Below are positions 22,431 through 33,979 of a stretch of 64,000 nt of DNA, piece after piece. The notes beneath the pieces are model-generated. The model was not told where the DNA came from. It saw only the letters and a program-made list of their open reading frames with translations, and ran no database searches. Position 1 is the first letter of the stretch, and the number at the start of each line of letters is the position of its first letter. The translations under genes and the position numbers were made by a program. The DNA is from Ascaphus truei (lineage: Eukaryota; Chordata; Amphibia; Anura; Ascaphidae): NCBI GenBank assembly GCA_036426205.1, contig CM071573.1, positions 76,022,743 to 76,086,742 of the forward strand. The letters run 5' to 3'.

Positions 22431-22606
22431 GGTTATTTCTTGAATTATGATAGTGCCCCAATCAGCACTATCACAGTTTAATGAATAAACCTTTAACTGT
22501 GATAGATCCGATAGGGGCACTATTAAAGAGAAACGCCTATTGATGTCAATGGGAGTTTCCATGTCATAGTGCCCTGATTGGCACTATTGGGATTTAATGA
22601 ATAACC
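22431..22606. mobile_element. Palindromic MITE, GGGGTTATTCATTAAA family
   Basis: GGGGTTATTTCTTGAATTATG and CATTAAATCCCAATAGTGCC-type arms face each other, with internal TTTAATGAATAAACCTTTAA. It carries more internal repeats of the ATAGTGCCCC(A/G)AT unit than the copy at 489. Confidence 0.6.
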
Positions 22607-23045
22607 TCCTTGGTGCCAGTACCTGAATCATAATTGGTCATTTCCTCAGCCTAAATCTTACACGTGTGAGATCCATCATATTGCTAACACACTGCAGTGT
22701 TCTTTAATGAACACTTCGATATTCATTTCCCTTTCACTTACAGCGATTTTGTTTCCACCTGGTTAGAAGGGAAATGGTTCTGAGGTTTATTAGCATGTTT
22801 ACGCATGCAAATATATTCACATCCCCTTTTGGTGCATTCTCCCGAGAACAATTACATAAAGAAATTATTAATGTACAAGAGAACAGCCGTTAAAATGATT
22901 CCCCACGGATACATGGGGGTACAGTCTTTGAACATGTTTAATGTCTCTAGTTGTCTGTCATCCATGATTAGGACAGTTGCCACCAGTTGATTAAAAAAAA
23001 CTCCCAAAGATAGTAACAAAGAAACATTACATTCTGCATCTAGAT

Positions 23046-23114
23046 CAGGGGTGGGCAATTCCAGTCCTCAAGGGCCACAGGATATCCCTGCTTCAGCACA
23101 GGTGGCTCAATCAG
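23046..23114. mobile_element. hAT MITE family A, left part
   Basis: CAGGGGTGGGCAATTCCAG, then GGATATCCCTGCTTCAGCAC and GGTGGCTCAATCAG. The copy lacks the usual AACAGGTCAGGTTTTC block and the whole right arm. Confidence 0.7.
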
Positions 23115-23524
23115 AGGTATGTTATATGCAGTAGGTTGGAGAAGTATTCTAAATATTCCTACGGCGTAGTTCTGTTCTCAACCTATTTATTCACTTAGAA
23201 AATATTTCTCTTTGGCTGTGAAGAAAATTGCTGTACAAAACGTTAACATCAGACAAAAGAGAAATCAGCCAGAGGAAATCAAACACCTTCCAAGTCTCAG
23301 CTCACCATGTTTAAATAATACCTTTACAAAATGATCAAAGCATATTTATATGTGTCAGATATTGGTAAAAATGGCATCAATCACCCAAATGTAACGGCTT
23401 AAACATGTTAGTGGCATTAGTTCACGTTAGTCGTTGATTAGACAAAGAAAAGTAAGGTAGAAGGGATACATAGTGACATAGCTATTAAATGTATTTATGT
23501 ATGTAACTAACATGGTTAAAAAAA

Positions 23525-23615
23525 TGTGCAAGCTCTCAGGACCACAAAAGTCCTTTTATGCAGGGTAAGAAATATGCCTGAAGAAGGGACCTCTGTGGTC
23601 CTGAAAGCTAGCACC
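23525..23615. ncRNA. Inverted pair of hammerhead-like hairpin motifs
   Basis: The plus copy (23575-23615) has CTGAAGAAG, stem GGACC/GGTCC with a TCTGT loop, then TGAAAGCTAGC. Its 5' core keeps CUGANGA in full, the best core in the window. A decayed minus copy at 23525-23560 faces it: GGACTTTTGTGGTCC then TGAGAGCTTGCAC on the minus strand. The head-to-head arrangement matches that at 38181/38338. Confidence 0.5.
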
Positions 23616-24249
23616 CTTTAAACCATGAGTAAGCTATTAAATGTATCACTTCTTCCTGCCTTTTCTTTGTCTATTCTATGGGCTAACACAGTACCATCCC
23701 TCTACAGTATATACAGTAGTTGTAGTGATGCAGATCAAATCTACTGGAATTGCTCATGTGTGCAAGAGGGTGAAGTATCAGAGCTTCCTACTTGCCCACT
23801 GTTAATCACTGCCTATGTAGCATTATACAGTAGTTAGCCATATATTTAGCTATATATTATAAGACCTCATCTAATGCAGCCTCTTAGCTTAAAGAGGTAA
23901 AAGAGGATGGCCATGGAACACAAGGATAAACCAACAGACATAGAATATTTGATTCTCCTACAGTATATGTTCAGAATGTCAGTATCTATGGGAAAAGCAA
24001 CGGGTGATATTGTCATCTAGGGTTAAACAAGCAACCCGTTTGTGCCTTGGATTCTGTGAATGTAGGAACTCATTACTAAGGGTGGGGCGGTTCAGTGGTT
24101 CCAAATCAAAACTTCGAAACTAATTAAAATTCCAATTGAGTTCCAAGAAAACCCAAACACTACATCTTTTTGTAACCCAACCAACACAGACGCGAACGTG
24201 CTACCCTTACGCATTATCCTGCAATGAAACATAACCAAATAATGCAGAG

Positions 24250-24435
24250 TAGGGGCGGCCAACTCCGGTCATCAAGGGCCACCAACAGGTCAGGTTTTGA
24301 GGATATCCCTGCTTCAGCAAAGGTGGCTCAATCAGTGGTTCAGTCATTATGACTGAGCCAGCTGTGCTGAAGCAGTGATATCCTCAAAAACCGCACCTGT
24401 TGGTGGCCCTTGAGGACTGCAATTGGTCACCCCCG
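24250..24435. mobile_element. hAT foldback MITE family A with 8-bp target duplication
   Basis: Flanks ATGCAGAG (24242-24249) and ATGTAGAG (24436-24443) differ by one transition and fit an 8-bp hAT duplication. Arms containing GGATATCCCTGCTTCAGC and GCTGAAGCAGTGATATCC are inverted. It is non-coding. Confidence 0.85.
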
Positions 24436-24449
24436 ATGTAGAGCAACAG

Positions 24450-25375
24450 TGATGGGGAAGAGTGAATAACATCCATTACTGTTCATTTGCTACTATATAA
24501 ACAGAAGAGTTTGTTAGCAACAGCATGCTTGTTAAATTAAAGATCACTAAGCGATTAAACAGCAGTTGGAAGTAATATCTAACTACAAGATAGGGATGAT
24601 TGCAAACGGATGCTTTCCTTTGATTCATTCTTATGGGGTAAAGGATGCTGGAAGCTGTCAGCAATGTTACTGAATGAATATCAATCACGTTAACTCAGTC
24701 ACTTAAGCTATAAAATAGCTGATGCATACATAGTCTTGTCTTATCTCCTATTGCTACAGACACTCCATAGCATAAACCACATTTACCAAATTCCAATTTA
24801 CAGAAGCACGTATTCTGTAGGGTGATGGCAGAGAGAGACCACCTTCAGTAGTCTGCTTTACCTGCTGTAAAAAACATAACCCTGCTTGATCTCAGACGTG
24901 TATTACCTAACTTCCATGCCCACAAGGTTTCCTTGTGCCTTTCTCGAGTCTTTTTGAACTAATAGAAGTTGGCATGGCGATGTTGGTATTAGCAGTGATA
25001 GTTTTTATTCCTTGCTTTACATTCTGAATGTGAACAATGAAAACAGTTCCAAACTATTGCACAAGGTCAGTATAGTTTTCATTGTAGCATGTTTGTTACA
25101 TTTTCATTTTAGCAAGGACAGGTCTTACAAAAATATAATAGTGACTGTGTTTATTGTGTTCCCTACATTTCCTGTAAGTCTTTTCTTTTATTCACGACAC
25201 TATTTAAACTTGTATGAGTGCATTCATTTGTAGGGAAGGTCAACATCATCTTTCTTCTTTACCTCCTATCTGACTGGATTTTCAAGGGATTGATTCATAA
25301 AGAAAAGGAGGAGATTGTGAAGAAATGTGCATGCGCATATGTCAGGCCCACTTATCCATACCCACTTGCTGCATT
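24450..25375. other. No gene recognised
   Basis: AT-rich sequence with short open frames that carry no domain signal. No repeat relationship inside the window was identified. Confidence 0.35.
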
Positions 25376-25378
25376 CCC

Positions 25379-25875
25379 TTAAAGCTGTAGACCAAGCAAT
25401 ATCCTACATGTGTTTTTGTTTTTAAAATAAATCAGTTCTATACTATGAGAAAATATTTAAAGCATTTTTTTAACAACTCTGAATGACATTTTTTATGTAT
25501 TATAATGTAACAAGCATTTTTTGTTTCTATAGCAACCATTTACAAAGTCACATCCCCTTCCTCTTCTGAAACAGGCTCTGGCACACCCCTTTTTGAGCCC
25601 TGCCCTCTCTCTAGCAGTGCACCAATTGTATCTAGTGACTGGCTGGTCACATGATCTTCCCCACAGAACTTTGCATCTTTGGTCCTCTTCTGCTGCACTG
25701 ACGCCATTCAGTGAACTCCCGAGCCGAATCTTAATCGACCGATTGGCAATTTAGCTATCAGCAATTAATATGTGCATCAATACAATCCACCATTGTGTGG
25801 ATTGTATTGATGCACATATTAAAGGGGAGAAAAATTCAATAAATAAAAAACTGTCAGCTTGGACTGCTGTTTTAA
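25379..25875. mobile_element. TTAA-flanked MITE
   Basis: TTAA at both ends, with termini TTAAAGCTGTAGACCAAGC and GCTTGGACTGCTGTTTTAA in inverted order. It is the close relative of 9502-9956 and retains extra sequence there lost, including a perfect hairpin at 25767-25820. Confidence 0.78.
25767..25820. repeat. Perfect 24-bp inverted repeat
   Basis: The arms 25767-25790 and 25797-25820 are exact reverse complements around a 6-bp loop CATTGT. The sister MITE at 9502 keeps only the right arm. It is likely a structural part of the parent transposon end. Confidence 0.9.
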
Positions 25876-25879
25876 AGGT

Positions 25880-27040
25880 GTTACCCCACCTGGATACTAT
25901 CTGACGTATTTTGATAAAGGAGACCACCTTGAATATCAGGGAGGAATTCACAACCAAAAAACAAGTCATTATTTGAAAGTAAGGGTTTTTAAATTAACCC
26001 TGCAACCAGATTATTTCTACTTGTTGGAAAGGATTACGCTGCCTCTGTATTAGCTGATAGTAAAAAAAGTATCAGCTTTGTTTTCTCCTGTAAACTGAAA
26101 GGTTGACATTTCTGTGAGTTAATTCACTGCATTGATTCTTAATATTTGTGCACTGGATTTCTCTAAGCACTTGCATGGTACACACAGTGTATAATCTGTT
26201 CCGAACCCGTTTCTGGGAATCAGCTGTCTGTCGTTTTATTGTATCCCTGTCTACATCAGTAACTACTCTTGGGAAGGCCTTCCCTAACACATAAGGCTAC
26301 CCTGGGAAAACTAAGGTGGTCAACTTTATGTGCTCCCGAGTTCTATGTATGAAAAAGAAAAAATATATTAGATTTGGTGCACAGGGAGTACTGAGTAATT
26401 GCCATGCTACATAGCATTATAACAATTTGGAAACATTCTGGTTGATAAATAGATCCATATCTTCTATTCCCATTGGTCCAAGTTTTACAGTATATGAAAA
26501 CAAGTGTAGATACATAAAAAGGCCATGAGGAGGCAATATTAGGCTTTTGAGCTGCCGTAGAGAACGCAGAAAAGAATCATCTATTTATTCCTGACAAGCA
26601 TCTATTGCCTGTCTGAAAGCTTTAGTTATCTGGCTTATGTGAAAATAACAAATTCACAGAAAATATCAATTTATTGTTTGTTACAGCACACCGTGTCACT
26701 TTCAGCTCAAGTAGAAAACATAGTCTTTGATATAGCATTAAAAGGTTTATATATTATACAGACAGCTATTTCTCTCATTCTGTATTACAAATGTACGTTT
26801 CATAAGCAGTGCAAGCATGGAAACAGCTTAACATTGTAGCCTCTACAAGAGGAATTGAGACTTATTTCCACAGTTTAGTAATAATATTGTAGCTCAATAA
26901 TTATTCAATATTCTGCCCTTTAACTATTGCGTCAAATGTAGTTAATATTTGGTGCACACGTTTCACGGTCTGCCAAGGTTAACACCAGCTCAGCAGTCAG
27001 ACGATACAAAGAAAAATAACTGTTCATCATCCTGTTCTTG
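25880..27040. other. No gene recognised
   Basis: AT-rich sequence with no repeat or exon signature found. Short open frames on both strands are unremarkable. Confidence 0.35.
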
Positions 27041-27049
27041 TCCAGGTCA

Positions 27050-27660
27050 TCCTATTACTCCAAGTAAACATGTAGCGGTGACAATGATGCTCTCAGGGTC
27101 TCCTAGACCTCCTGCATAGCCATAGTTCTTCTTTGTCCACCGGGTGTGCTGCTGCCTTCTGTTTCCTCTGGGTTCCTCTCTGTCTGTCTGTCTTTCTTCT
27201 TGTTGCTCCTCTCTCTGTCTTATAGCTCTGCTTCCTGTCTGTTTCCTTTGCCTTTGCTTGAAGTCAGACTCCTATGCACATGCCTCTGATCCTGATCTGT
27301 TTCTGTACCTGTACCTGTATTATAGAAGTCTGTTCACAGTAAAGCCCTTGCTGGTAATCTGGCTTGTCCCTGTTTGTTCCTGTTCTCAGTCCCTGCCCCC
27401 AGACCTGTCCTTGCTCCCCTGTCCTGTTCCAGTCTCCTCATTGCCGACCTCTGCTTGTTACCTGACTTCGCTACCTGCCGCCTGCCTCAGACCTCTGCTT
27501 GTTTCCTGACTTCGCTACCTGCCGCCTGCCTCGGACCTCTGCTTGTACCTGACTTCGCTACCTGCCGCCTGCCTTGGACCCCTGCTTGTGACCCCTACTA
27601 CGCTCGTGCTGTTCTGGCCACCGAGATCCTACATGCCACAGGAGTCTCCCGTGACAGATG
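27050..27660 (+). mobile_element. Probable LTR or LTR leader with 44-bp tandem repeats
   Basis: A strongly C/T-biased segment ends in three tandem units (27448-27491, 27492-27535, 27536-27578) beginning CCTCTGCTTGT and containing GACTTCGCTACCTGCCGCC. It finishes GGAGTCTCCCGTGACA. Short C/T-rich internal tandem repeats are usual in LTRs. A translation through it is low-complexity. Boundaries are uncertain. Confidence 0.4.
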
Positions 27661-28300
27661 CTCAGAAGACATAATTGTTGAAAACCCCTTTGTGACAAAA
27701 CGGTACTCTACATTTAATGTCAGTTTTGGAACACCCATTTGTTGAACTTGTCGCAATACCCTGAGACTTTATCCGAACATAATGAATGACACAGGTTTTT
27801 CCACTGGTGGTCCGCTGGCCACACCTGGCCCTTCGAAGGACCTTCCTGTGGCGCTTGGACTTCCTCTCCCTTGTAATTTTGGACCAGTTGTTTAAATGTC
27901 TAAATGCAGTTTTTTCACATGGAAAATCACTTCAAATTTAAGGTAAATATACTGTATATAGTACAAAGGTTTTAAATACTGGAATCTTTTTAAAATATAT
28001 TTTTTCATGTACCAAATTAAAGTCCAATAAGCTTGTGGCACCTCTGCTCCTAAATCTTTTCTGGTGCAACCCACTTGGAAAACGAATTGAAGAACACTAC
28101 TGTATGACATGAGAGAGCTTACTCTTTGAGGATGATAGTCAAGAGTCTCAAGACTAGAGATAGGCGAATTCACCCAAATCCGTTTCCCGGATGTTCTCGC
28201 ATTCCCCTCACCCCCTAAATCCATTGTGCGGAGTAAAATTTGCAAACGGATTTGGTCAGTTTCAATCCACGCGGATACATCAAAAACCGCCATTGGTTAC

Positions 28301-28446
28301 AACCCGTGGATGGATTTGTACAAGCCAACTCATGGATTCAGCAATCCGTTGGCGGATTCTTAAGGATTTCTTCTTAAGATTCTTAAGAATCCGCCATCGG
28401 ATTGCTGAATCAACGGGTTGGATTCTACAAATCTGTCCATGGGTTG
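28301..28446. mobile_element. Foldback repeat with GGATT-rich arms
   Basis: The arms 28301-28368 and 28378-28446 pair: AACCCGTGGATGGATTTGTA against TACAAATCTGTCCATGGGTT, and GCAATCCGTTGGCGGATTCT against AGAATCCGCCATCGGATTGC. A related half-copy is at 41395-41580. It is probably the core of a larger non-autonomous element covering about 28150-28600. Confidence 0.75.
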
Positions 28447-28980
28447 CAGAATCCACAGAGTGTATTGGTAATAATAATAATACAAATTCGCAAAATGCTA
28501 ATCACCCGTTTTCAGAATGATCCACGGAAATCCGTGGACCAAAGGAACCTCCCGACCCGCTGAGGATCCAAATTCGCAAAAAAAATATGCCAATTTCAAC
28601 TCAAGACCAAAAAACTTTTCCAATTGATACATTGACGATGAACATTCTTACATTAAGTTTAGATCAGTAGTAGAGATGTGTGAACCTAACGCGATTCGAT
28701 GAGCCGCAGTAACGATTAAACTTTCCAAAAAGCTTGAAAAAAAACAAGTTTCTTTAAACTTTTGGTGACAAAAGTTCTAGAAAAAACGGAGGACATTTGT
28801 CAAAATTGGCAATGTCACTGTTTTTAAAGAAGCGAAATAGCAGGTGGCGACATTTAAACATTTTATTTTACAACTTCGATCGAAGATCTTAAGCAAAAGA
28901 AATCATTCAGTTATTTAGCTTTAAGCAAACTTGTAAACTTTTGTATCTAAACTTTTTTCTGCCAGAACAAAAAGGGGGAC

Positions 28981-30170
28981 TGTCATGAGAGAGAGGATTT
29001 GGCCCGGGATAAAAGGGGTTACACCCCATTTGGCCACCCTCTACTCTCACCTGGGAAGCAAGAGGTTAACTGGACTGGGGTCCAGTAATGTGTTTTTGCC
29101 TTGCTTCAGCCATCCAACTGTTTATTCCCCTGTATAAATGTATTGTTTCTGTGCCAGTGTCTGCACCACACAAACACTGGGGCTTAAGGGGTTAATGAGG
29201 TACAGATTAGGAAAATACAAATATGTGTGGTGTCTTTTCAGAAATATCTGGGCTTCAAAAGGCTTGATTGAAGTTGGGTGTGAAAAGTACAGAGGGGGTT
29301 TAGTGTACACTATGTTAATACCTAATTGGCAGACCAAGGGTATATTGCTGGTAGAGACAGCTAGGCCCATGTCTGGAGCATTGGGTGTGAAATCTAGCAC
29401 CTGTGACAAATGTTCTCTACACACGAGTCCCTGCTTCAAAGGATTTATTGACCAGGGGTTTTGGGGGCCAGGGGTGCGGTTACCCAAAGAGATATCAGAA
29501 TGAGTGACCTTATTAAATATAAGAATATTATGAGATGTCCTCGGCTGAACGTGCTAAAAGCTACATATGTGTAACCGGGGGACCGAGCCGCAAATGACGA
29601 TTACCGACACATGATGTCTAGCAGGTCCTAAAAGACAGATATTAATATCTCTCTTAATTTTAGTATTACACGGTAATATTTAGTCTCATTGGGAGCGTCA
29701 TGCGTGCCGGAATGTATTAATATGTCTCGCGTGCCAGTAAGTAATACTGAACTGAAGTTATGAAGTTATTTAGATAGGAAAAGCAGTTTTTAAACGTCCT
29801 TGGGTGGGAGGAGTTTTACTCTGGGGAAAACTGTCAACCTCGCCACTGTTTTATAAGAGGGGCTGGGTTTAGGTTGTGTTCAATGGGAAATAATTGTATA
29901 AGAACCAGGCTCAGCCTATGGCTATTGTCTTTTCGTGTCTTCTGTGATATTCCAGATTGCTGTATGAACTGCCAGTCAAGATTTGACTGTTTCATCATTC
30001 CATCTTAAGTAAGTGTTATATTTTGTTGTTATTTGTACTATCTTGTTGTGTTCACCTTTTTCAAGGAATAAATTATATTTTATCATATCTAAGCCTCGTT
30101 CAGTTCAACCCAGTTATATTTTTGGTGTGAATTTTTAATAGTTACCGTATTACACAAAGTTACCGTCACA
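28981..30170 (+). mobile_element. Solo LTR, 1190 bp, with 5-bp target duplication
   Basis: The element starts TGTCATGAGAG and ends ACCGTCACA, a TG...CA pair. It is flanked by GGGAC on both sides (28976-28980 and 30171-30175). A possible TATA region (TAATTGTATAAGAACC near 29890) and AATAAA in CAAGGAATAAATTA near 30066 fit U3/R functions. The 5' flank AACAAAAAGGGGGAC also resembles a polypurine tract, so a 3' LTR of a truncated provirus is possible. Two opposing 121-codon frames across 29122-29503 have no known domain. Confidence 0.65.
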
Positions 30171-30179
30171 GGGACATTT

Positions 30180-31360
30180 TTTCTTTTAATCAATTTTTTA
30201 TCATAATTGCTTTCAATATACAGATTCAATAACACTGTAACTAATTTACTTATTGTTTCTGGTAAAAAAAAATGAATTCGGTTTGCTTTTCTCCGGGAAA
30301 ACTGAATTTAAGCATATCAGTTACTTATCTGTTTGTATAATCAGGGCTTGATAATTACTTTGTCAACAAAGAACAAAACCAGAAGAAGAATTGACCTTTG
30401 GCTTTGGGGTCTGACAAACAGACTAACCACACAAAGCTATTAGATTGCATGTTTTCCAGGGGGGGGAAATGCTTATATTTGCCCAAATGTTTTTCAAAAG
30501 ATGTCAATCAGTTTAATTGAACATATTAAACATAGCTCCATCCTTTGTTTATTTTTAATCTATGAGGAACAGCCCTTGTAATAAACCTCTGGGTGCAGTA
30601 CACGGAAAAGATTGCCCCCCTGGGCATTTTTACAGATGTACCTAAAGTACATATAGGATCTATAGCAGAACTTTTTTTATTTTGGAAAATGAGTCAAAGA
30701 AAAAATAAGAGAAAGGAAAATGGAGCAATGAAATATCTTTAAAGTGAGCAGTTGGTGTGTGGGAGATGGATGTGAGAAAACTGGAACATGGAAAATCAAG
30801 ACTGTTTTTAAGTTTCAATATAAGCAATTTTAGCATTAATTGGGGACATTTTTATTCCTTTGAGTATGCATTCGAGCATCTGTGTTTCATTTGTGAAACA
30901 CAGGAACACTCTGTTTATAATGAGGTTAGGTAGCCAGCAGACACGGTGGAAATACCTGCTCTATGCAGATACCTGCACACAGAAACCCCTCCACCCAATT
31001 CTCTAATGCTAAAAACTGAAATTTTTTTGTAAATAAGGGAGAGAAAGGACTCCTGGTGGCTTTAAAATTAGCAATAAGACTACAACTGCTACGGATGAAG
31101 ACCCGTGTTAATTTTTATTTACAAACCATTGATAAATGAAAGACGTGAGCAGACTGGAGCAGCAGAATGCTTATATTAGAGCTGTTGAGCTGCACAATTT
31201 AATGAGAGAGACTTAATTAAAAATACATTTTTACTCCAGTCTAGTATCTTTTCTATCAGTAATCAGCATTACAAGTCCTGACAATGCGAGTGATGATAGT
31301 GGAAGACTTATAGTATCACCGAGAGAACATCGTCATTTGCATTGTTTTTTTTACCTTTAT
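30180..31360. other. No gene recognised
   Basis: AT-rich sequence between the solo LTR and a TTAA-type MITE. No domain, RNA gene or repeat match within the window was found. Confidence 0.35.
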
Positions 31361-31362
31361 TC

Positions 31363-31760
31363 TTAAAGCAGCAAAACGTGAAAAACCCGACATGTTTTAT
31401 TAGAAATAAATCAGTTCTGTAGTATTAGATAATACTGTCTGCATTTTTTTTAAACTTGTAGTGCCATCTTTAATGATTTTTTGAATGTACTGATCATCCT
31501 TTTGGTTGCTAAAGCAACCATTTAGAAAGTCATATCCACTTCCTCTTTTGAAATAGGCTCTGACACACAACTTTTTGAGCTCTGCCCTTTGGCAACAAAG
31601 TGTCACAAACATGTCTGCTGCGGTGTTCCCAAACCGCAAACTATCTATTACAATAATGTGTTGCACTTATATAATATATTACTATCAGCTGCAGCATTTG
31701 ACAGACTGCAGCACAAAGTCGCTTTTTTTTTTAAATTGATGCGCTGATGCAGCAAAAATG
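31363..31760. mobile_element. TTAA-type MITE, AGCAGCAAAAC subfamily
   Basis: The element starts TTAAAGCAGCAAAACGTGAA and shares ACTGATCATCCTTTTGGTTG, GTCATATCCACTTCCTCTTT and GGCAACAAAGTGTCACAAAC with 21205-21640. The right end is approximate. Confidence 0.6.
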
Positions 31761-31910
31761 GTGGCCTGTATTTTCCATGACTTTGCTTTTAGCATTATTA
31801 AGGCAACATGTCCCTTCCTTGCAGTCAAGATAAAGCAGAAACAGCTTTCAATCTTCAAAAAAGTTATCGGGGGTGAAAAAAAAGTGGCAAAACAAACCCA
31901 CGGTACAGTG

Positions 31911-32201
31911 TACAGTAAATACAAATACCACTTGTGGTGCATTTGCACGTCTCAAACAAGTCTGCAACCCTATCTTTCCCCATTATCACATAGTAAACAA
32001 TGCTTCCACTGCAGCCAGGGATTCTGGGTAATGACATGCAAATAAGCAGTGTGTCACTCTTCATTTCTTACTCGTTCATAAGAAGCTTAGCACACACTCT
32101 GCTCATTTGCATATCATTACCCAGAATCCCTGGCTCCAGTGGAAGCATTGTTTGCTAGGCGACAAATGTACCTACAAGTGGTATTTTTCTTTACTGTACA
32201 A
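31911..32201. mobile_element. Palindromic MITE, CATTACCCAGAATCCCTGG family (complete)
   Basis: The outer ends GTACAGTAAATACAAATACC and GGTATTTTTCTTTACTGTAC are inverted, and the inner arms around CAATGCTTCCACTGCAGCC and GGCTCCAGTGGAAGCATTG pair near-perfectly. Fragments at 7640-7755 and 63200-63310 match the right half. It is non-coding. Confidence 0.8.
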
Positions 32202-32951
32202 TCTTCAATGTTCAAAGCTACTGAGTATAAAAATATATTGAATACTAGTCAAAAACATTAGTAACAGTATGTTATTCCTGCACAGGTTTCGTTTGGCAGA
32301 GCACTAGATTCCTTGCATATTGCAAAACATTTGAAAGACTCACTTTTCCCCATGGTCATCCGCCTCATAATAACAAATGTCTGTCAAGGTCCAAGGACAC
32401 ACGTTCGTGAATGCAACCTGACAGTCGCGGGTTGCTAACCTCCAATTACATGTTGATGAAATAATACTGATCACAATGAACAGTGTATGAGCACCTCTGA
32501 CCTTGTCGGTGACCTTGGATATTGCTAGGTTTTTCCTATGCCCCCTGTAACTATTAGAGATGGCCTTCTCATACACGTCGCATGTGGATGCCAAGCCTGT
32601 AGCTGAGAGGACATTGAGTGAGTAGGTAAATGGTCTGTAATCTCCGTTTTGTCCTTCCGGTTATTAAAAATAGACACTTCTTTGCGGGCCTTTTCATGGG
32701 GTTAACTGCGCCATGACACCTTTCTTAGAATTAAAAAAAAAAAAAAAAGAGAGAGAACCTCTACAGAATGCTGATCGTATTACAGTATTAGGAATGGTAT
32801 TGGATTACTGACTGGAAAAGGACTCCGGGTTTTTACCACACATTTCTTTAGTTAAAGATGGACTATTTGCTGTTAAGGGATTCTGCACATTCTTTTTTTC
32901 CCTACCAACACATCACTGCTTATTAAGATTGTATTCATATTTTTATAATAT

Positions 32952-33500
32952 TGTAGCCAGGCCAGGTTCTGGCTACCAGTCTGCCCTCCCTGTCATGTAA
33001 GCCCTGTTAACAGTGCAGGCAGTGACAGGACCAATCCTGGGTTTTACCCACAGAGGCAGCTCCCTTGAGTGGCAGGGGAAGAGGTGGGACAAGACCTGTG
33101 TTCTGCCCAATCCTGGGTTCAGACCTTGTACCTTCCTCCCACTGTGCTTAAGGGGCTGCACCACTAAATTTAGGCAGTTCTCTCTACCCTTGAGAGAGAC
33201 AGGTAACACACAGGGTTGTCTGCGCATTGGCATCTCCTGTTCCTATTCCCCTTGGGGGAGAGTGAGTGATTACCATTCCCCTGGCCCTGCTAGAGGGTCA
33301 GGGAAGAGTAAGGACTGCTTCAGGTGCCCTTGGCCTAGAGTGGACGTCCAGGGACAATCCGGAGGTTGGAGGCCTGTATTGAGCTGTGCTGAGCAGATAT
33401 CAGTGTTATACTGTTATACTGTGTATACAGAGGAATAAACCGGTTCCAGTTAACTACTGTATACCTCCTGCCTGGTGTGCAAGCTTTCTGGGGGGAGTGG
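32952..33500 (+). mobile_element. LTR, TGTAGCCA family (plus copy)
   Basis: The segment begins TGTAGCCAGGCCAGG and shares extended collinear similarity with the reverse complement of 60287 downward: GTGCAGGCAGTG, CCTGTGTTCT(G/T)CCCAATCCTGG, TTAAGGGGCTGCAC, and GAGAGAGAC(A/T)GGT. GAGGAATAAACCGG near 33431 is a likely polyadenylation signal. The right end is approximate. The encoded frames are fortuitous. Confidence 0.75.
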
Positions 33501-33644
33501 AGAACGTTTCTTCTGTAGGAGATTGCCTCCACACATTTGGACAAAATTGGAAGTATAGTGCACAGCCAGGAGAGTGGGTCAAAAATAGTATAAAAAATAC
33601 AGCTTTATTGGTCCATTTAAAAACGTAGGTATAACAGCCCTTCT

Positions 33645-33678
33645 ACAAGTTTCGTGCAAACAGCACTTTATCACGGAG
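33645..33678 (-). ncRNA. Hammerhead-like hairpin motif
   Basis: On the minus strand: TGATAAAG, stem TGC/GCA extended to GTGC/GCAC with a TGTTT-type loop, then GAAAC. The outer helix is not convincing in this copy. CpG-rich sequence with TGACGTCA boxes follows at 33735-33860, as near other copies. Confidence 0.4.
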
Positions 33679-33979
33679 TAATTCACAAACAAACATACAG
33701 ACATTATATACACCTTTCCTGATCGTACTTATTGCGCCAAGAACGACGTAATGACGTCACGGGGTCAGGGATCACGGCACCCCGCGTGCACGCGATGATG
33801 TCACGCGGCACTGTGCATGTGAGAATGCCAGTCTTCGAGAGCATGCTGGACCCGCCCTCGCAGCTTGATCAGTTCCCATGGAAACCAAAGACACTGATAT
33901 TGTATCACGATCTACCCGGAATACAAAAAGTATATTGTTGGATTCTACAACTTTATCAAAATGTGTACTAGGTTCAAAA

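Noticed and set aside
23225..23260. GTGAAGAAAATTGCTGTACAA with AAAACGTTAAC as another hairpin motif
   Set aside because: The stem does not pair and the GAAAC box is lost. It could be a decayed copy but the evidence is too weak.
29122..29503. Mirror-image 121-codon frames on both strands
   Set aside because: They fall inside the solo LTR and have no recognisable protein features.
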